In this document: positions 7,227 to 15,500 of the stretch, one piece after another | How the letters are laid out: each line of letters begins with the position of its first letter | Position numbering within the stretch: the first letter of the stretch is position 1 | NCBI GenBank assembly: GCA_965372385.1 | Contig: CBDVCD010000037.1 | Coordinates: 1 to 19,174 of the forward strand | DNA length: 19,174 nucleotides | Origin: JASJBU01 sp965372385 | GTDB lineage: Bacteria > Pseudomonadota > Gammaproteobacteria > Chromatiales > Chromatiaceae | Direction: 5' to 3' | Notes under the pieces: generated by a model | Seen by the model: only the letters and a program-made list of their open reading frames with translations | What the model was told of the DNA's origin: nothing | Database searches by the model: none | Position numbers and translations under genes: made by a program

Positions 7227-8218
7227 CGCAAAATTTCTGCGGCACACTCGCCCTGACCCCGGGCGAACCGGCCGGGATCGGCCCTGACCTTGCCGTCCTG
7301 CTGGCCCAGCAGAGGTTGCCCGCCCGGCTGGTAGCCATCGCCGACCCGAGCATGCTCGAACGTCGGGCGCGGCGGCTGGGGCTGCCTTTGACCCTGCTAC
7401 CCTTCCAGGCGGGCAGTGAGCCCACTCCCGCGCCAGCGGGGAGCCTGTACATTCTGCCGGTCCAGCTACGGCAAGAGGAGCACCGCGGCCAGCTCAATGC
7501 GGCCAATGCGGGTTATGTGCTGGACAGTCTGAGGATCGCCACCGAAGGCTGTCTGACCCACCGCTTCGACGCCCTGGTAACCGGCCCGGTGCACAAGGGG
7601 ATCATCAACCAGGGCGGATTTCCCTTCACCGGTCACACCGAATTCCTCGCCGAACTCTGTGATGCCTTCCCGGTGATGATGCTCGCCACACAAGGCCTGC
7701 GGGTCGCCCTGGCCACCACCCACATGCCCCTCTCGGAGGTCAGTCGTCAGATCACCCCAGAGCGTTTGGAGCGGGTCATCCGGATCCTGCACGGAGACCT
7801 GCGGGACCAGTTCGGCATAACCCGGCCGCGTATCCTGGTCTGTGGCCTCAACCCCCACGCGGGTGAGGATGGTCACTTGGGACGAGAGGAGATCGAGATC
7901 ATCGAGCCACTGCTGCAGCGGCTGCGCCAGCAGGGGATGCGGCTGACCGGTCCACTGCCGGCGGATACCCTGTTCACCCCAAAATATCTGCAGCAGGCCG
8001 ATGCGGTGCTGGCCATGTATCACGACCAGGGACTGCCGGTGCTCAAACACCTGGGCTTTGGCAGGGCGGTGAATATCACCCTGGGGCTGCCCATCATCCG
8101 CACCTCGGTGGATCACGGCACCGCCCTGGAGCTGGCCGGGACCGGCCAGGCACAAGTCAGCAGCCTGGAGACCGCCGTCAAAACAGCACTTGAGATGGTT
8201 GCTGCCAGCAAAATGTAG
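7223..8218 (+). CDS. pdxA: 4-hydroxythreonine-4-phosphate dehydrogenase PdxA
   Basis: PdxA oxidises 4-phosphohydroxy-L-threonine with NAD(P) in the DXP-dependent pyridoxal 5'-phosphate pathway. The 331-aa protein starts with GTG in a GTGA overlap with the surA stop, preceded by AGGATGAG as ribosome site, so translation is coupled. Motifs: LTPGEPAGIGPD (residues 11-22), GPVHKGIINQ and FTGHTEFLA (121-143), and the three metal-binding histidines H167 (TTHMPL), H212 (NPHAGEDG) and H267 (MYHDQGLPVLKHLG), then RTSVDHGTALELAGTG. All catalytic elements are intact. The TAG stop is formed inside the terminal repeat of a palindromic element (8214-8307), so the last one or two residues may have been altered by its insertion. 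The usual downstream rsmA is absent. Confidence 0.96.
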   Translation: MTQNFCGTLALTPGEPAGIGPDLAVLLAQQRLPARLVAIADPSMLERRARRLGLPLTLLPFQAGSEPTPAPAGSLYILPVQLRQEEHRGQLNAANAGYVLDSLRIATEGCLTHRFDALVTGPVHKGIINQGGFPFTGHTEFLAELCDAFPVMMLATQGLRVALATTHMPLSEVSRQITPERLERVIRILHGDLRDQFGITRPRILVCGLNPHAGEDGHLGREEIEIIEPLLQRLRQQGMRLTGPLPADTLFTPKYLQQADAVLAMYHDQGLPVLKHLGFGRAVNITLGLPIIRTSVDHGTALELAGTGQAQVSSLETAVKTALEMVAASKM

Positions 8219-8307
8219 GATGTGGTGAGGCACGAACCGCATCAACCATAGCGAAGCGAAGGACATAAGCAACATCGATGCGGTTCGCAAGCTCACCACA
8301 TCCTACA
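8214..8307. repeat. 94-bp palindromic MITE-like element overlapping the pdxA stop
   Basis: The 30-bp arm at 8214-8243 and the 31-bp arm at 8277-8307 are inverted copies: 16 bp perfect at the outer end (TGTAGGATGTGGTGAG), a 3-4-bp mismatch, then 11 bp perfect (CGAACCGCATC). The 33-nt centre is not coding. The 'GTAGGATG...' outer motif resembles a family of dispersed palindromic repeats I recall from proteobacterial genomes, probably non-autonomous and mobilised in trans; this is recollection, not a search result. The pdxA TAG (8216-8218) falls in the left arm. The element could form a cruciform or an RNA hairpin at the convergent end of the pdxA and pmbA-MNT transcripts, but there is no T run to make it a standard terminator. 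Confidence 0.8.
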
Positions 8308-8332
8308 TCACTGGAATAACCTCTTTATTCTT

Positions 8333-8356
8333 CTCCGGGTCTCCGTGCCTCCGTGT
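8333..8356. repeat. Three tandem octamers, CTCCGNGN type
   Basis: CTCCGGGT, CTCCGTGC and CTCCGTGT follow each other without gaps. The same kind of short periodic string, with 9-nt units, builds the inverted repeat at the right end of the window. It lies in the non-coding gap between the pdxA-end repeat and the nucleotidyltransferase gene. Function unknown. Confidence 0.5.
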
Positions 8357-8431
8357 GAGGCATTCTTGCGTGTCGAGTTATGGATAACGGCATGGGTAGA
8401 AGGGCCGCGAAAAACAGTCGCCATTGAACCG

Positions 8432-8743
8432 CTATTCGATATCACGCTGGTAAATCACATGTCCCACCCGTTCGATATGTCTCTTCAATGGTGCGGAATG
8501 AATAGAGGAAAGCGCCTTGACGTCAAATTGATAGGCGAGTGGAAGATCGTCCAACTCCATGGCCAGGGCTTCGATGCCTAAATCATCCAAAACACCCTCT
8601 ACAGCCAGGTCGATATCCGAGTTATAGCGGGCCGTTCCCTTGGCTCGCGAGCCGAAGAGCACCACTCGCTCCACATCGGCATGACGCATAAAGACCGAAC
8701 GCAGCATATCCAGTTCCCGCGAACTCAAACCCGTTTTATTCAC
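8432..8743 (-). CDS. MNT-type minimal nucleotidyltransferase (MntA-like antitoxin candidate)
   Basis: This 103-aa protein is a minimal DNA-polymerase-beta-like nucleotidyltransferase. The catalytic pattern is complete: VVLFGSRAKGTARYNSDIDL, with GSRAKG at residues 31-36, D43 and D45, and a third carboxylate D74 in YQFDVKAL. Relatives (MntA) act as antitoxins that AMPylate and silence HEPN-domain RNases. No HEPN gene lies on either side, so the natural partner is missing or encoded elsewhere. The start is a GTG at 8741-8743 that overlaps the last 8 nt of pmbA. There is no strong ribosome site, so expression probably depends on translational coupling to pmbA. Downstream is only repeat-derived sequence. 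The nucleotidyltransferase family call is secure; the antitoxin role is inferred. Confidence 0.8.
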   Translation of the reverse strand: MNKTGLSSRELDMLRSVFMRHADVERVVLFGSRAKGTARYNSDIDLAVEGVLDDLGIEALAMELDDLPLAYQFDVKALSSIHSAPLKRHIERVGHVIYQRDIE

Positions 8744-10079
8744 CCGCGATCATCATCCGATCGATCAGCCAGGAACCGGTCTGCACGCTGGTGCGGGTCT
8801 CGATGTCGCTAGCGACCTCCTGCAGACCCATGAACATCCTCTTGAGGTTGCCGGCGATGGTGATCTCCTCCACCGGATACTGGATCTCACCGTTCTCCAC
8901 CCAGAAACCAGCCGCGCCACGGGAGTAGTCACCGGTCACATTGTTGACCCCCTGGCCCATCAGCTCGGTGACCAGCAGACCGGTATGCATCCGTTGCAAC
9001 AGGCCCGCTCGATCCAGCTCACCTGAATTGATGCGTAGATTGCGCACCCCCCCCCCATTGCGGGTGGTTTGCATGCCGAGCTTGCGGGCGGAGTAGCTGT
9101 CGAGCACATAGCTGGATAACACACCATCGGTGACAAAATCCCGATCCTGGGTCGCCACACCCTCACTGTCGTAGGGGGCGCTGGCGAGCCCCCGCGGCAG
9201 GCGAGGCTCCTCATGAATGCGGACAAATTCCGGAAACACCGGTCGGTCGAGCTGATCCAGCAGGAAACTGGACTTACGGTAGAGGGCAGAACCTCGGATC
9301 GCCCCGACAAAGCTGCGCAACAGGCCCACCGCCACATCGGCCTGAAACAGTACCGGCGCCTCTTGGGTCGATATCTTGCGCGCCCCCAGGCGGGCCAGGG
9401 TACGATCTGCGGCCATCCTGCCAACCTGCTCCGGCGCCTCCAGCAGCTCGCCGATGCGCGCCACGCTGTACCAGTAGTCCCGTTGCATGCTCTCCCCCTC
9501 TTTGCCTACCACGGCACAGCTCAGACTATGGCGGGAGGAGGGATAGCCGCCGATGAAACCATGGGTGTTACCGTACACTTGCAGACCGTTATGGGTGTTG
9601 AGACTGGCGCCTTCCGAATTGACGATGCGTGGGTCCCGTTCGCGGGCGGCGGCCTCGCACTCGATTGCCTGCTCAATCGCCTCATCGACGCTTAGGCCCC
9701 AGGGGTGATAGAGGTCCAGATCCGGGATCTCCCTTGCCATCAGCGCTGCATCCGCCAGGCCGGCACAGTCGTCCTCCGAGGTATAACGGGCAAAGTTGCA
9801 GGCCGCCCGCACGGTCTCACGGACCGCCTCGGGACTGAGATCGGAGGTGCTGGCGGAACCCTTGCACTGGCCAAAATAGACCGTCACGCCGAGACCATTG
9901 TCCCGGGTGTACTCGATGGTCTCAGGTTCGCCCATGCGTACGTTCAGGGAGAGACCCGCATCACTGCTCACCCCCGCCTCGGCGGCGCTGGCCCCTTGCC
10001 GTTTGGCCTCTTTCAACAGATCACTGACCAACTGCTGCAAATCCGCCTGACGCTGTTCGATACTCTGCATATGCTTCAT
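8736..10079 (-). CDS. pmbA: PmbA/TldE, non-catalytic subunit of the TldD/TldE protease
   Basis: PmbA (TldE) pairs with TldD in a cytoplasmic metalloprotease. In E. coli this completes microcin B17 maturation and degrades the CcdA antitoxin. The 447-aa length is normal. Visible family blocks are RMGEPETIEYTRDNGLGVTV near the N-terminus, SEGASLNTHNGLQVYGNT, the segment RNGGGVRNLRINSG, and the C-terminal GVNNVTGDYSRGAAGFWVENGEIQY and GNLKRMFMGLQEVASDIE. It lacks the HExxxH zinc motif found in its partner, as expected. The ATG overlaps the tldD stop by 4 nt (ATGA), so the two subunits are translationally coupled. The glycine triplet in RNGGGV is encoded by an uninterrupted run of ten G (9047-9056), a possible slippage site. 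The last 8 nt overlap the MNT gene. Confidence 0.94.
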   Translation of the reverse strand: MKHMQSIEQRQADLQQLVSDLLKEAKRQGASAAEAGVSSDAGLSLNVRMGEPETIEYTRDNGLGVTVYFGQCKGSASTSDLSPEAVRETVRAACNFARYTSEDDCAGLADAALMAREIPDLDLYHPWGLSVDEAIEQAIECEAAARERDPRIVNSEGASLNTHNGLQVYGNTHGFIGGYPSSRHSLSCAVVGKEGESMQRDYWYSVARIGELLEAPEQVGRMAADRTLARLGARKISTQEAPVLFQADVAVGLLRSFVGAIRGSALYRKSSFLLDQLDRPVFPEFVRIHEEPRLPRGLASAPYDSEGVATQDRDFVTDGVLSSYVLDSYSARKLGMQTTRNGGGVRNLRINSGELDRAGLLQRMHTGLLVTELMGQGVNNVTGDYSRGAAGFWVENGEIQYPVEEITIAGNLKRMFMGLQEVASDIETRTSVQTGSWLIDRMMIAGE

Positions 10080-11518
10080 GCTCCAGTTCCGCCAACGGTC
10101 AGTTCATCCAGTTTCAGGGTCGGCTGCCCCACCCCAACCGGTACGCTCTGCCCCTCCTTGCCGCAGACCCCAACCCCGGCGTCCAGTTGCAGATCGTCTC
10201 CCACCATGCTGATTCGGGTCATCGCCTCCGGGCCGTTGCCGATCAGGGTGGCGCCCTTCACCGGGGCGGTGACCTTGCCATTTTCAATCAGGTAGGCCTC
10301 ACTGGCGGAGAAGACGAAACGACCGGAGGTGATATCCACCTGGCCACCACCGAAATTTACCGCATAGAGGCCCTTCCGCACCGAGGCGATGATCTCCTCC
10401 GGCGCCTGTTGCCCTGGCAGCATATAGGTGTTGGTCATGCGCGGCATGGGCAGATGGGCATAGGACTCACGCCGTCCGTTACCGGTGGATGCCGTGTGCA
10501 TCAGGCGGGCGTTGTGTTTATCCTGCATATAGCCCTTGAGGATGCCATCTTCTATCAACACCGTGTACTGACTGGGGGTCCCCTCGTCATCGATATTCAG
10601 GGAACCACGGCGACCCGGCAGGGTACCGTCATCCACCACGGTACAGAGGCTGGAGGCCACCTGCTCACCCATCCGTCCACTGAAGGCGGAAGTTCCCTTG
10701 CGATTGAAATCACCCTCCAGCCCGTGGCCCACCGCCTCGTGCAGCAGCACACCGGGCCAGCCGGGACCCAGCACCACCGGCATGCTACCGGCCGGGGCAT
10801 TCACCGCCTCCAGATTGACCAGGGCCTGACGCACCGCCTCCCTGGCGAACCCCAGGGCACGCTCCTCCTCCAGCAGGTAGCGGAAACTCTGCCTGGCGCC
10901 ACCTCCACTGGTGCCCTGCTCACGGCGATCGCCCTGCTCGACAATAACATGCACGTTGAGCCGGATCAGCGGCCGTACATCCGCGTTCAGGGTACCGTCG
11001 GTGGCCGCCACCAGGATCACATCCTGGGCGCCCACCAGACTGACGATCACCTGCTTGACCCTGGGGTCCTGACGGCGGGCCTCCGCATCCACCCGTCGTA
11101 ACAGCTCCACCTTCTCCACTTCGCTGAGACTGGGGAGCGGATTGATCGGCGCATAGAGTTGACGCTCCATGGGCAGCCCCTTGACCCGAACCCTCCCCTG
11201 GTTACCGCCACGGCTGATCGAACGGGCCGCACGAGCGGCCTCGATCAGGGCGGGAAACTGCAGTTCATCCGAGTAGGCAAAACCGGTCTTCTCACCACTG
11301 ATGGCACGGATGCCGGCCCCCTGTTCGATGCTGTGTGCCCCCTCCTTGATGATGCCATCCTCCAGCACCCAGGACTCCAGGCGGCTGGTCTGGAAGTAGA
11401 TATCCGCGGCATCGATACCGCTGCCCACCAGTTCCCCCAGCAGGCGGTCCAGGTCGTTCTCCCCCAGCCCGGCGGGCATGAGGATGGCTTCATTGGCGAT
11501 TTGAATCAGATCAGACAT
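10076..11518 (-). CDS. tldD: Metalloprotease TldD, catalytic subunit
   Basis: TldD is the zinc-bearing subunit of the TldD/TldE protease, which forms a heterodimer and hydrolyses unfolded peptides threaded into its cavity. The 480-aa protein has the HExxxH motif in PGVLLHEAVGHGLEGDF (H260, E261, H265) and the third zinc ligand C452 in AGVGVCGKEGQSVPVGVGQP close to the C-terminus. Other conserved stretches are GAGIRAISGEKTGFAYSDEL (68-87) and IDDEGTPSQYTVLIEDGILK (309-328). The gene sits between the nitrilase gene (62-nt gap) and pmbA (4-nt overlap), the order seen in many gammaproteobacteria. The nearest GGAG is 14 nt from the ATG, farther than usual, so the start is slightly uncertain. Confidence 0.96.
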   Translation of the reverse strand: MSDLIQIANEAILMPAGLGENDLDRLLGELVGSGIDAADIYFQTSRLESWVLEDGIIKEGAHSIEQGAGIRAISGEKTGFAYSDELQFPALIEAARAARSISRGGNQGRVRVKGLPMERQLYAPINPLPSLSEVEKVELLRRVDAEARRQDPRVKQVIVSLVGAQDVILVAATDGTLNADVRPLIRLNVHVIVEQGDRREQGTSGGGARQSFRYLLEEERALGFAREAVRQALVNLEAVNAPAGSMPVVLGPGWPGVLLHEAVGHGLEGDFNRKGTSAFSGRMGEQVASSLCTVVDDGTLPGRRGSLNIDDEGTPSQYTVLIEDGILKGYMQDKHNARLMHTASTGNGRRESYAHLPMPRMTNTYMLPGQQAPEEIIASVRKGLYAVNFGGGQVDITSGRFVFSASEAYLIENGKVTAPVKGATLIGNGPEAMTRISMVGDDLQLDAGVGVCGKEGQSVPVGVGQPTLKLDELTVGGTGA

Positions 11519-11580
11519 ATCAGTAGCTTAAACTCCGGATAGGGAGTCAATGAGTAAAAAGAGGAAAAAACAACCGAGAA

Positions 11581-12411
11581 TCAGTCAAGCGATACGCGCC
11601 GATGCTCAATGGTGGGAAAGGTGCGACGGACAGTCCCCTGATACTCCCGATCGAGCTCGATGCTGACAAAGCCGGTTCCCCTGGGCACCTGGGCCAATAT
11701 GGCACCCCAGGGGTCGACGATCATACTGTGCCCATGGGTTTCACGACCGCTCCTGTGGTAGCCCCCTTGGGCGGCGGCCACCACGAAGGCGAGATTTTCA
11801 ATGGCCCTGGCACGCACCAGGGTCTCCCAATGGGCCTTGCCGGTGATAGCGGTAAAGGCCGATGGCACCACGAAGATCTCCGCGCCCAGGCTGAGCAGCT
11901 TACGAAACAGTTCAGGGAATCTCAGATCATAGCAAACCGCCAACCCAAGCCGCCCGAAGGGGGTCTCAACCACTACCACCTGCTCACCCGGCTCGATGAC
12001 GTTCGACTCTTCGTAGCGCTCATTGCTCTCCACCAACTGCACATCGAACAGGTGGATCTTATCATAGCGGGAGACCTGTTCACCCTGGTCATTGAAGACC
12101 AGGCAGGCGGCACGCACCTTAGCGCCATCCGAGGCCTCCATGGGGATAGTACCACCTACCAGCCAGACGCCAAATCGACTGGCCATCTGGCTGAGAAAAC
12201 CCTGCAGTGGTCCATCACCCTCCCGCTCTTTCAGGGTGCACATCTCACGATCATGCTCTCCCAGGAAGGCAAAGTTTTCCGGCAACACGATCAAGCCGGC
12301 GCCACTCTCCGCGGCCTCGGTAATGAGCCGTTCCGCCTCCAGAAGATTGGCGCTGACATTGGGGCTGGTTGCCATCTGTATGGCAGCGACTTTGGTCCGG
12401 TTATCGCTCAT
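11581..12411 (-). CDS. Carbon-nitrogen hydrolase (nitrilase superfamily), probably deaminated-glutathione amidase
   Basis: This 276-aa enzyme has the intact Glu-Lys-Cys triad of the nitrilase superfamily: E45 in IVLPENFAFLG, K118 in RYDKIHLFDV and C160 in GLAVCYDLRFPELFR. The first strand VAAIQMATSPNVSANL (residues 8-23) is typical of the Nit1/Nit2 branch, whose members hydrolyse deaminated glutathione to 2-oxoglutarate and cysteinylglycine as metabolite repair. That substrate is inferred from the subfamily look and gene context. I start at ATG 12409-12411 (MSDNRTKV) because upstream residues in the open frame, back to a GTG at 12477, are unlike the family. A GAGAAG ribosome site is adjacent. 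It lies 96 nt after yhdP and 62 nt before tldD, a conserved neighbourhood. Confidence 0.88.
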   Translation of the reverse strand: MSDNRTKVAAIQMATSPNVSANLLEAERLITEAAESGAGLIVLPENFAFLGEHDREMCTLKEREGDGPLQGFLSQMASRFGVWLVGGTIPMEASDGAKVRAACLVFNDQGEQVSRYDKIHLFDVQLVESNERYEESNVIEPGEQVVVVETPFGRLGLAVCYDLRFPELFRKLLSLGAEIFVVPSAFTAITGKAHWETLVRARAIENLAFVVAAAQGGYHRSGRETHGHSMIVDPWGAILAQVPRGTGFVSIELDREYQGTVRRTFPTIEHRRVSLD

Positions 12412-12507
12412 CTTCTCAACACACCTGTTTGGGGTTCCGTATCTGCTGCAAACGCTTGAGGATAGCATCATTGACACTGGCTGGGCCAGTCACGCCACCG
12501 TCATCAA

Positions 12508-15500
12508 TTACTCATCCCCAGGCAGATCCGGCATCAGACTGGCTGCATCCGTCTCCGCTGGTTCCCTGCTCAATTTTACGATCTGTGGACTCTCCCAGTC
12601 GCCTGTCAACTGATACTCGGTCTGAGTAATTCGATCCATCTGTTTGCCAAAAAGCTGCTGGGCCACCATCAGCGCCACACCAACCGTCGGGTTGACCGCC
12701 AGGGCCCCCACGATAGGCAGGGTTGAGCTAACCTGCGGGGTTACGGCAATCAATTGATCATAATCCCTGGTGGCCAGGCCGGTCCTGCCCGCCACCTTGA
12801 TCTGCACCGCGGGACCGATCAGTTCCAGGTCCCTGGTGTATGCATCCCCATCTTCCAGCGTGAAGCTTCCCTCAATTTGATCAAACTGGAGCCCCTTGGC
12901 GGATAGATCGGAGAAATCCAGCAACAGTCTCTTTCCCAGGGCATGCAGACTGAAGAGACCGACCAGACGTCCCACGCCGGGATCCACCTCTGTCACCTCC
13001 CCAGCCCCCAACTTCAGATCCAGGTTTCCGGACAACTGCTCCAATTTCAGCGCATGGGGCGGCAAGGGCCAGTTGAGTGTGGCGGTAAAGTCCATCGACG
13101 CCCCGGCCACACCCAACTGCAACTCCAGATCCTCCTGCAACTGTCCCAGACTGGCCACATGACCACTCAGCTCGAGGCGGGTCGACTGGCGTCCGTTCGT
13201 CTTGAACCAGTGGCCCTGTCCGTTCAGTTGCAGCTTATCACCGACGATCGCCAGTTTGGTGAGCTGGATACCCTGAGGGACCCGCTTCCATTGCAATAGT
13301 GCCTTGCCGAATGGCTTGGCATCGATCAGCAGGGAGTCTATCAGCAGGTCGAGCGCAGGCAGACGGCCGGGATCCGCCTCTGCCCAAGCCATCTGTCCCC
13401 CCGTCCGCCCTGGTTCGGGAATCAGCTCACGCGACTTCAATTTCAGCTGTTTCAGATGTCCCCGTACAGGGCCTTGGTCGATATCCAGCGGCAGTGTCAG
13501 GGTGCCGCTGAGAGCATCGGAATCCAGGCTGACCTGCCAGCCGTCTGCTATCCGGCCAAGCTGAATCCTGGCATCGGCACAGGCGAGTCCCGCGAGTCTG
13601 AGCTCCTCCACCTCCAGATCCACCTGGACAGGCACCGCCGTCTCCTGGGGAGACATCTCCTGCCGTGCTTGATCAATCCAGCCAATCCATTGATTCAAAT
13701 CAAGCCTGTCTATTGCCCCTCGCAGACGGAAAAGCGGAGCATCAGGTATCCGCAACGGCCCGGGACCCAGCAGGATATCTCCCCGCCGATAACCCTGCCC
13801 ATCATCTTGCAGCAGTGCGTGCAGGTCATTCCCATAGGAGACCTTCAACCCTCTCTTCTGACCCTCTTGAAAAGCCAGCTCGAGGTCAAATCTGCGCGCC
13901 TGCTCCTGCGCTTTACCCAACGGCGCGGGCAACTCGACCGCCATGCCTCGCATGTCGGAGTGTATCGACAAACGTACCGGCGTCTCACTCTCTCCATGCG
14001 TTATATCCAGGTAAACATCGGCCTGTGTCTCTCCTTCGAGCGAGTCGAGAAAACCAGGGTCAAACTGCTTTCGCAACCAGTCCGACGCAACCCGCATCCG
14101 AGCACCCACCCGGGTAAACGTTTCGCCCTCAACATCCCGGGGCTCAATCGTGAACACCACCGGCTGGTCCAGCAGACGTCCCTTGACATCGCTGCACCAG
14201 ATCTGCGTCTCGTCGAACTGGAGCCGTCCATCCAGGGCATCGATAAACAGGTCATGCTCCCTGATCTTCACGGTCGCCTGCTTGAAATCGATGTTTCCCT
14301 TGATGCGCCAGCTGTCCCTCTGCTTCAGCGGGATCCTCAGATCGAGCCAGGTGCGGCTCCTGCCCCCGGGCGCCAGCGCTGCCGTGTATTTGCCGAACTG
14401 CTGCTTCAGCGGCGTCTCCTCCAGCACCCGGAACAGATCGCGCAATGGCCCCGACAGGGATCCTTGGACCTCGACCGGGGAAGCCTCCTTCAGGTGTCGA
14501 ATCCTTACCGTTGCGCGTTGCAGGTCAGTATCCAGCATCTTCCCATCGAACACCCTGATTTGCAGGCTGTTGTTGAGAAAATGGGCCTGCGCAACCACCT
14601 CCTCCAGGCGCGGCCAATCCGCCATATAATCCAGCACCAGATCCTCGACACCGAACAGCACCTCGAAACGTCCCTCGTGATTCTTGTAGGGAAATGCCCG
14701 CAATGGACCATACAGCAGCATGGCACCTGACTTGACATGGCCGCTGACTATTGCGCCGTCTAACCAGTCGACCAGTGGTTCGGACATGATGCCCACCGGC
14801 AGATAGCGACTCTTATGCTCCCCCAGGCCATCCCAGAAATCGGTCTGCATATCGAGGACGGGGCTCTCGCCATCCAGGGGAAGCCGCAGATCCAACCGGC
14901 TGTAGGTCTCTAAATGGTCGGTTGACAGGTAGAGGTCGCTGGTCTTGAGGCGGAGACCCGATTGCGGACTGAAGTTCCAGATAAAATTGCCGTTCAATGC
15001 ATTCGCGGTAAGCTTATCCCGGAACAGATTGGGCATCTCCACTTCTACCTGCCTGGAACCCAGTTGCAGTGCGCCCCCATCCTGGTTCCCCTGGAACTGG
15101 AGTGCCACCCCGGTGAGGCCGGGCACCCCCTGCCAGGGCCGATTACGATACTGAGTGATACTTCCACCGACCCGCCAGCGTAGCGCCTCCCGCTCCCTCT
15201 GCTGGATTGCCAGACGAAACCGACTGAGATGACCCTCCGGTGAGAGCCCCGCCAAGGTCTGACGAAGGCGCTCTCCCGCGGGTTCCAGCAGGCTGGCGAA
15301 GTGCGCCACCGCCTTCACATCCAGGTAGTCCGCACCGACCCGCAGGAGTTGCTGTCCGCTAGCGTCGGACTTCCCGGCCAGACTCAAACGACCCGACGGC
15401 CAAAGCTGCCGGTCATACATCATCACCAGGCGGTCAAGGTCAAGCTGCCAGCCATCTGCCCGGTGATGCCAGTCAAACAGGCTGGAGAGCCGCTCTAATG

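Noticed and set aside
8308..8424. 38-codon open frame after the MNT gene, considered as a HEPN remnant
   Set aside because: The translation is dominated by the CTCCGTG-type repeat and shows no HEPN Rx4-6H motif.
12412..12477. Upstream extension of the nitrilase by 22 residues (GTG start)
   Set aside because: The added residues are unlike the family N-terminus, and the internal ATG at 12409-12411 has a nearby GAGAAG and matches the usual start.
12476..12490. Hairpin ACTGGC-TGG-GCCAGT between yhdP and the nitrilase gene
   Set aside because: No T run follows on either strand, and the two genes look cotranscribed. The stem is too short to call a regulator.
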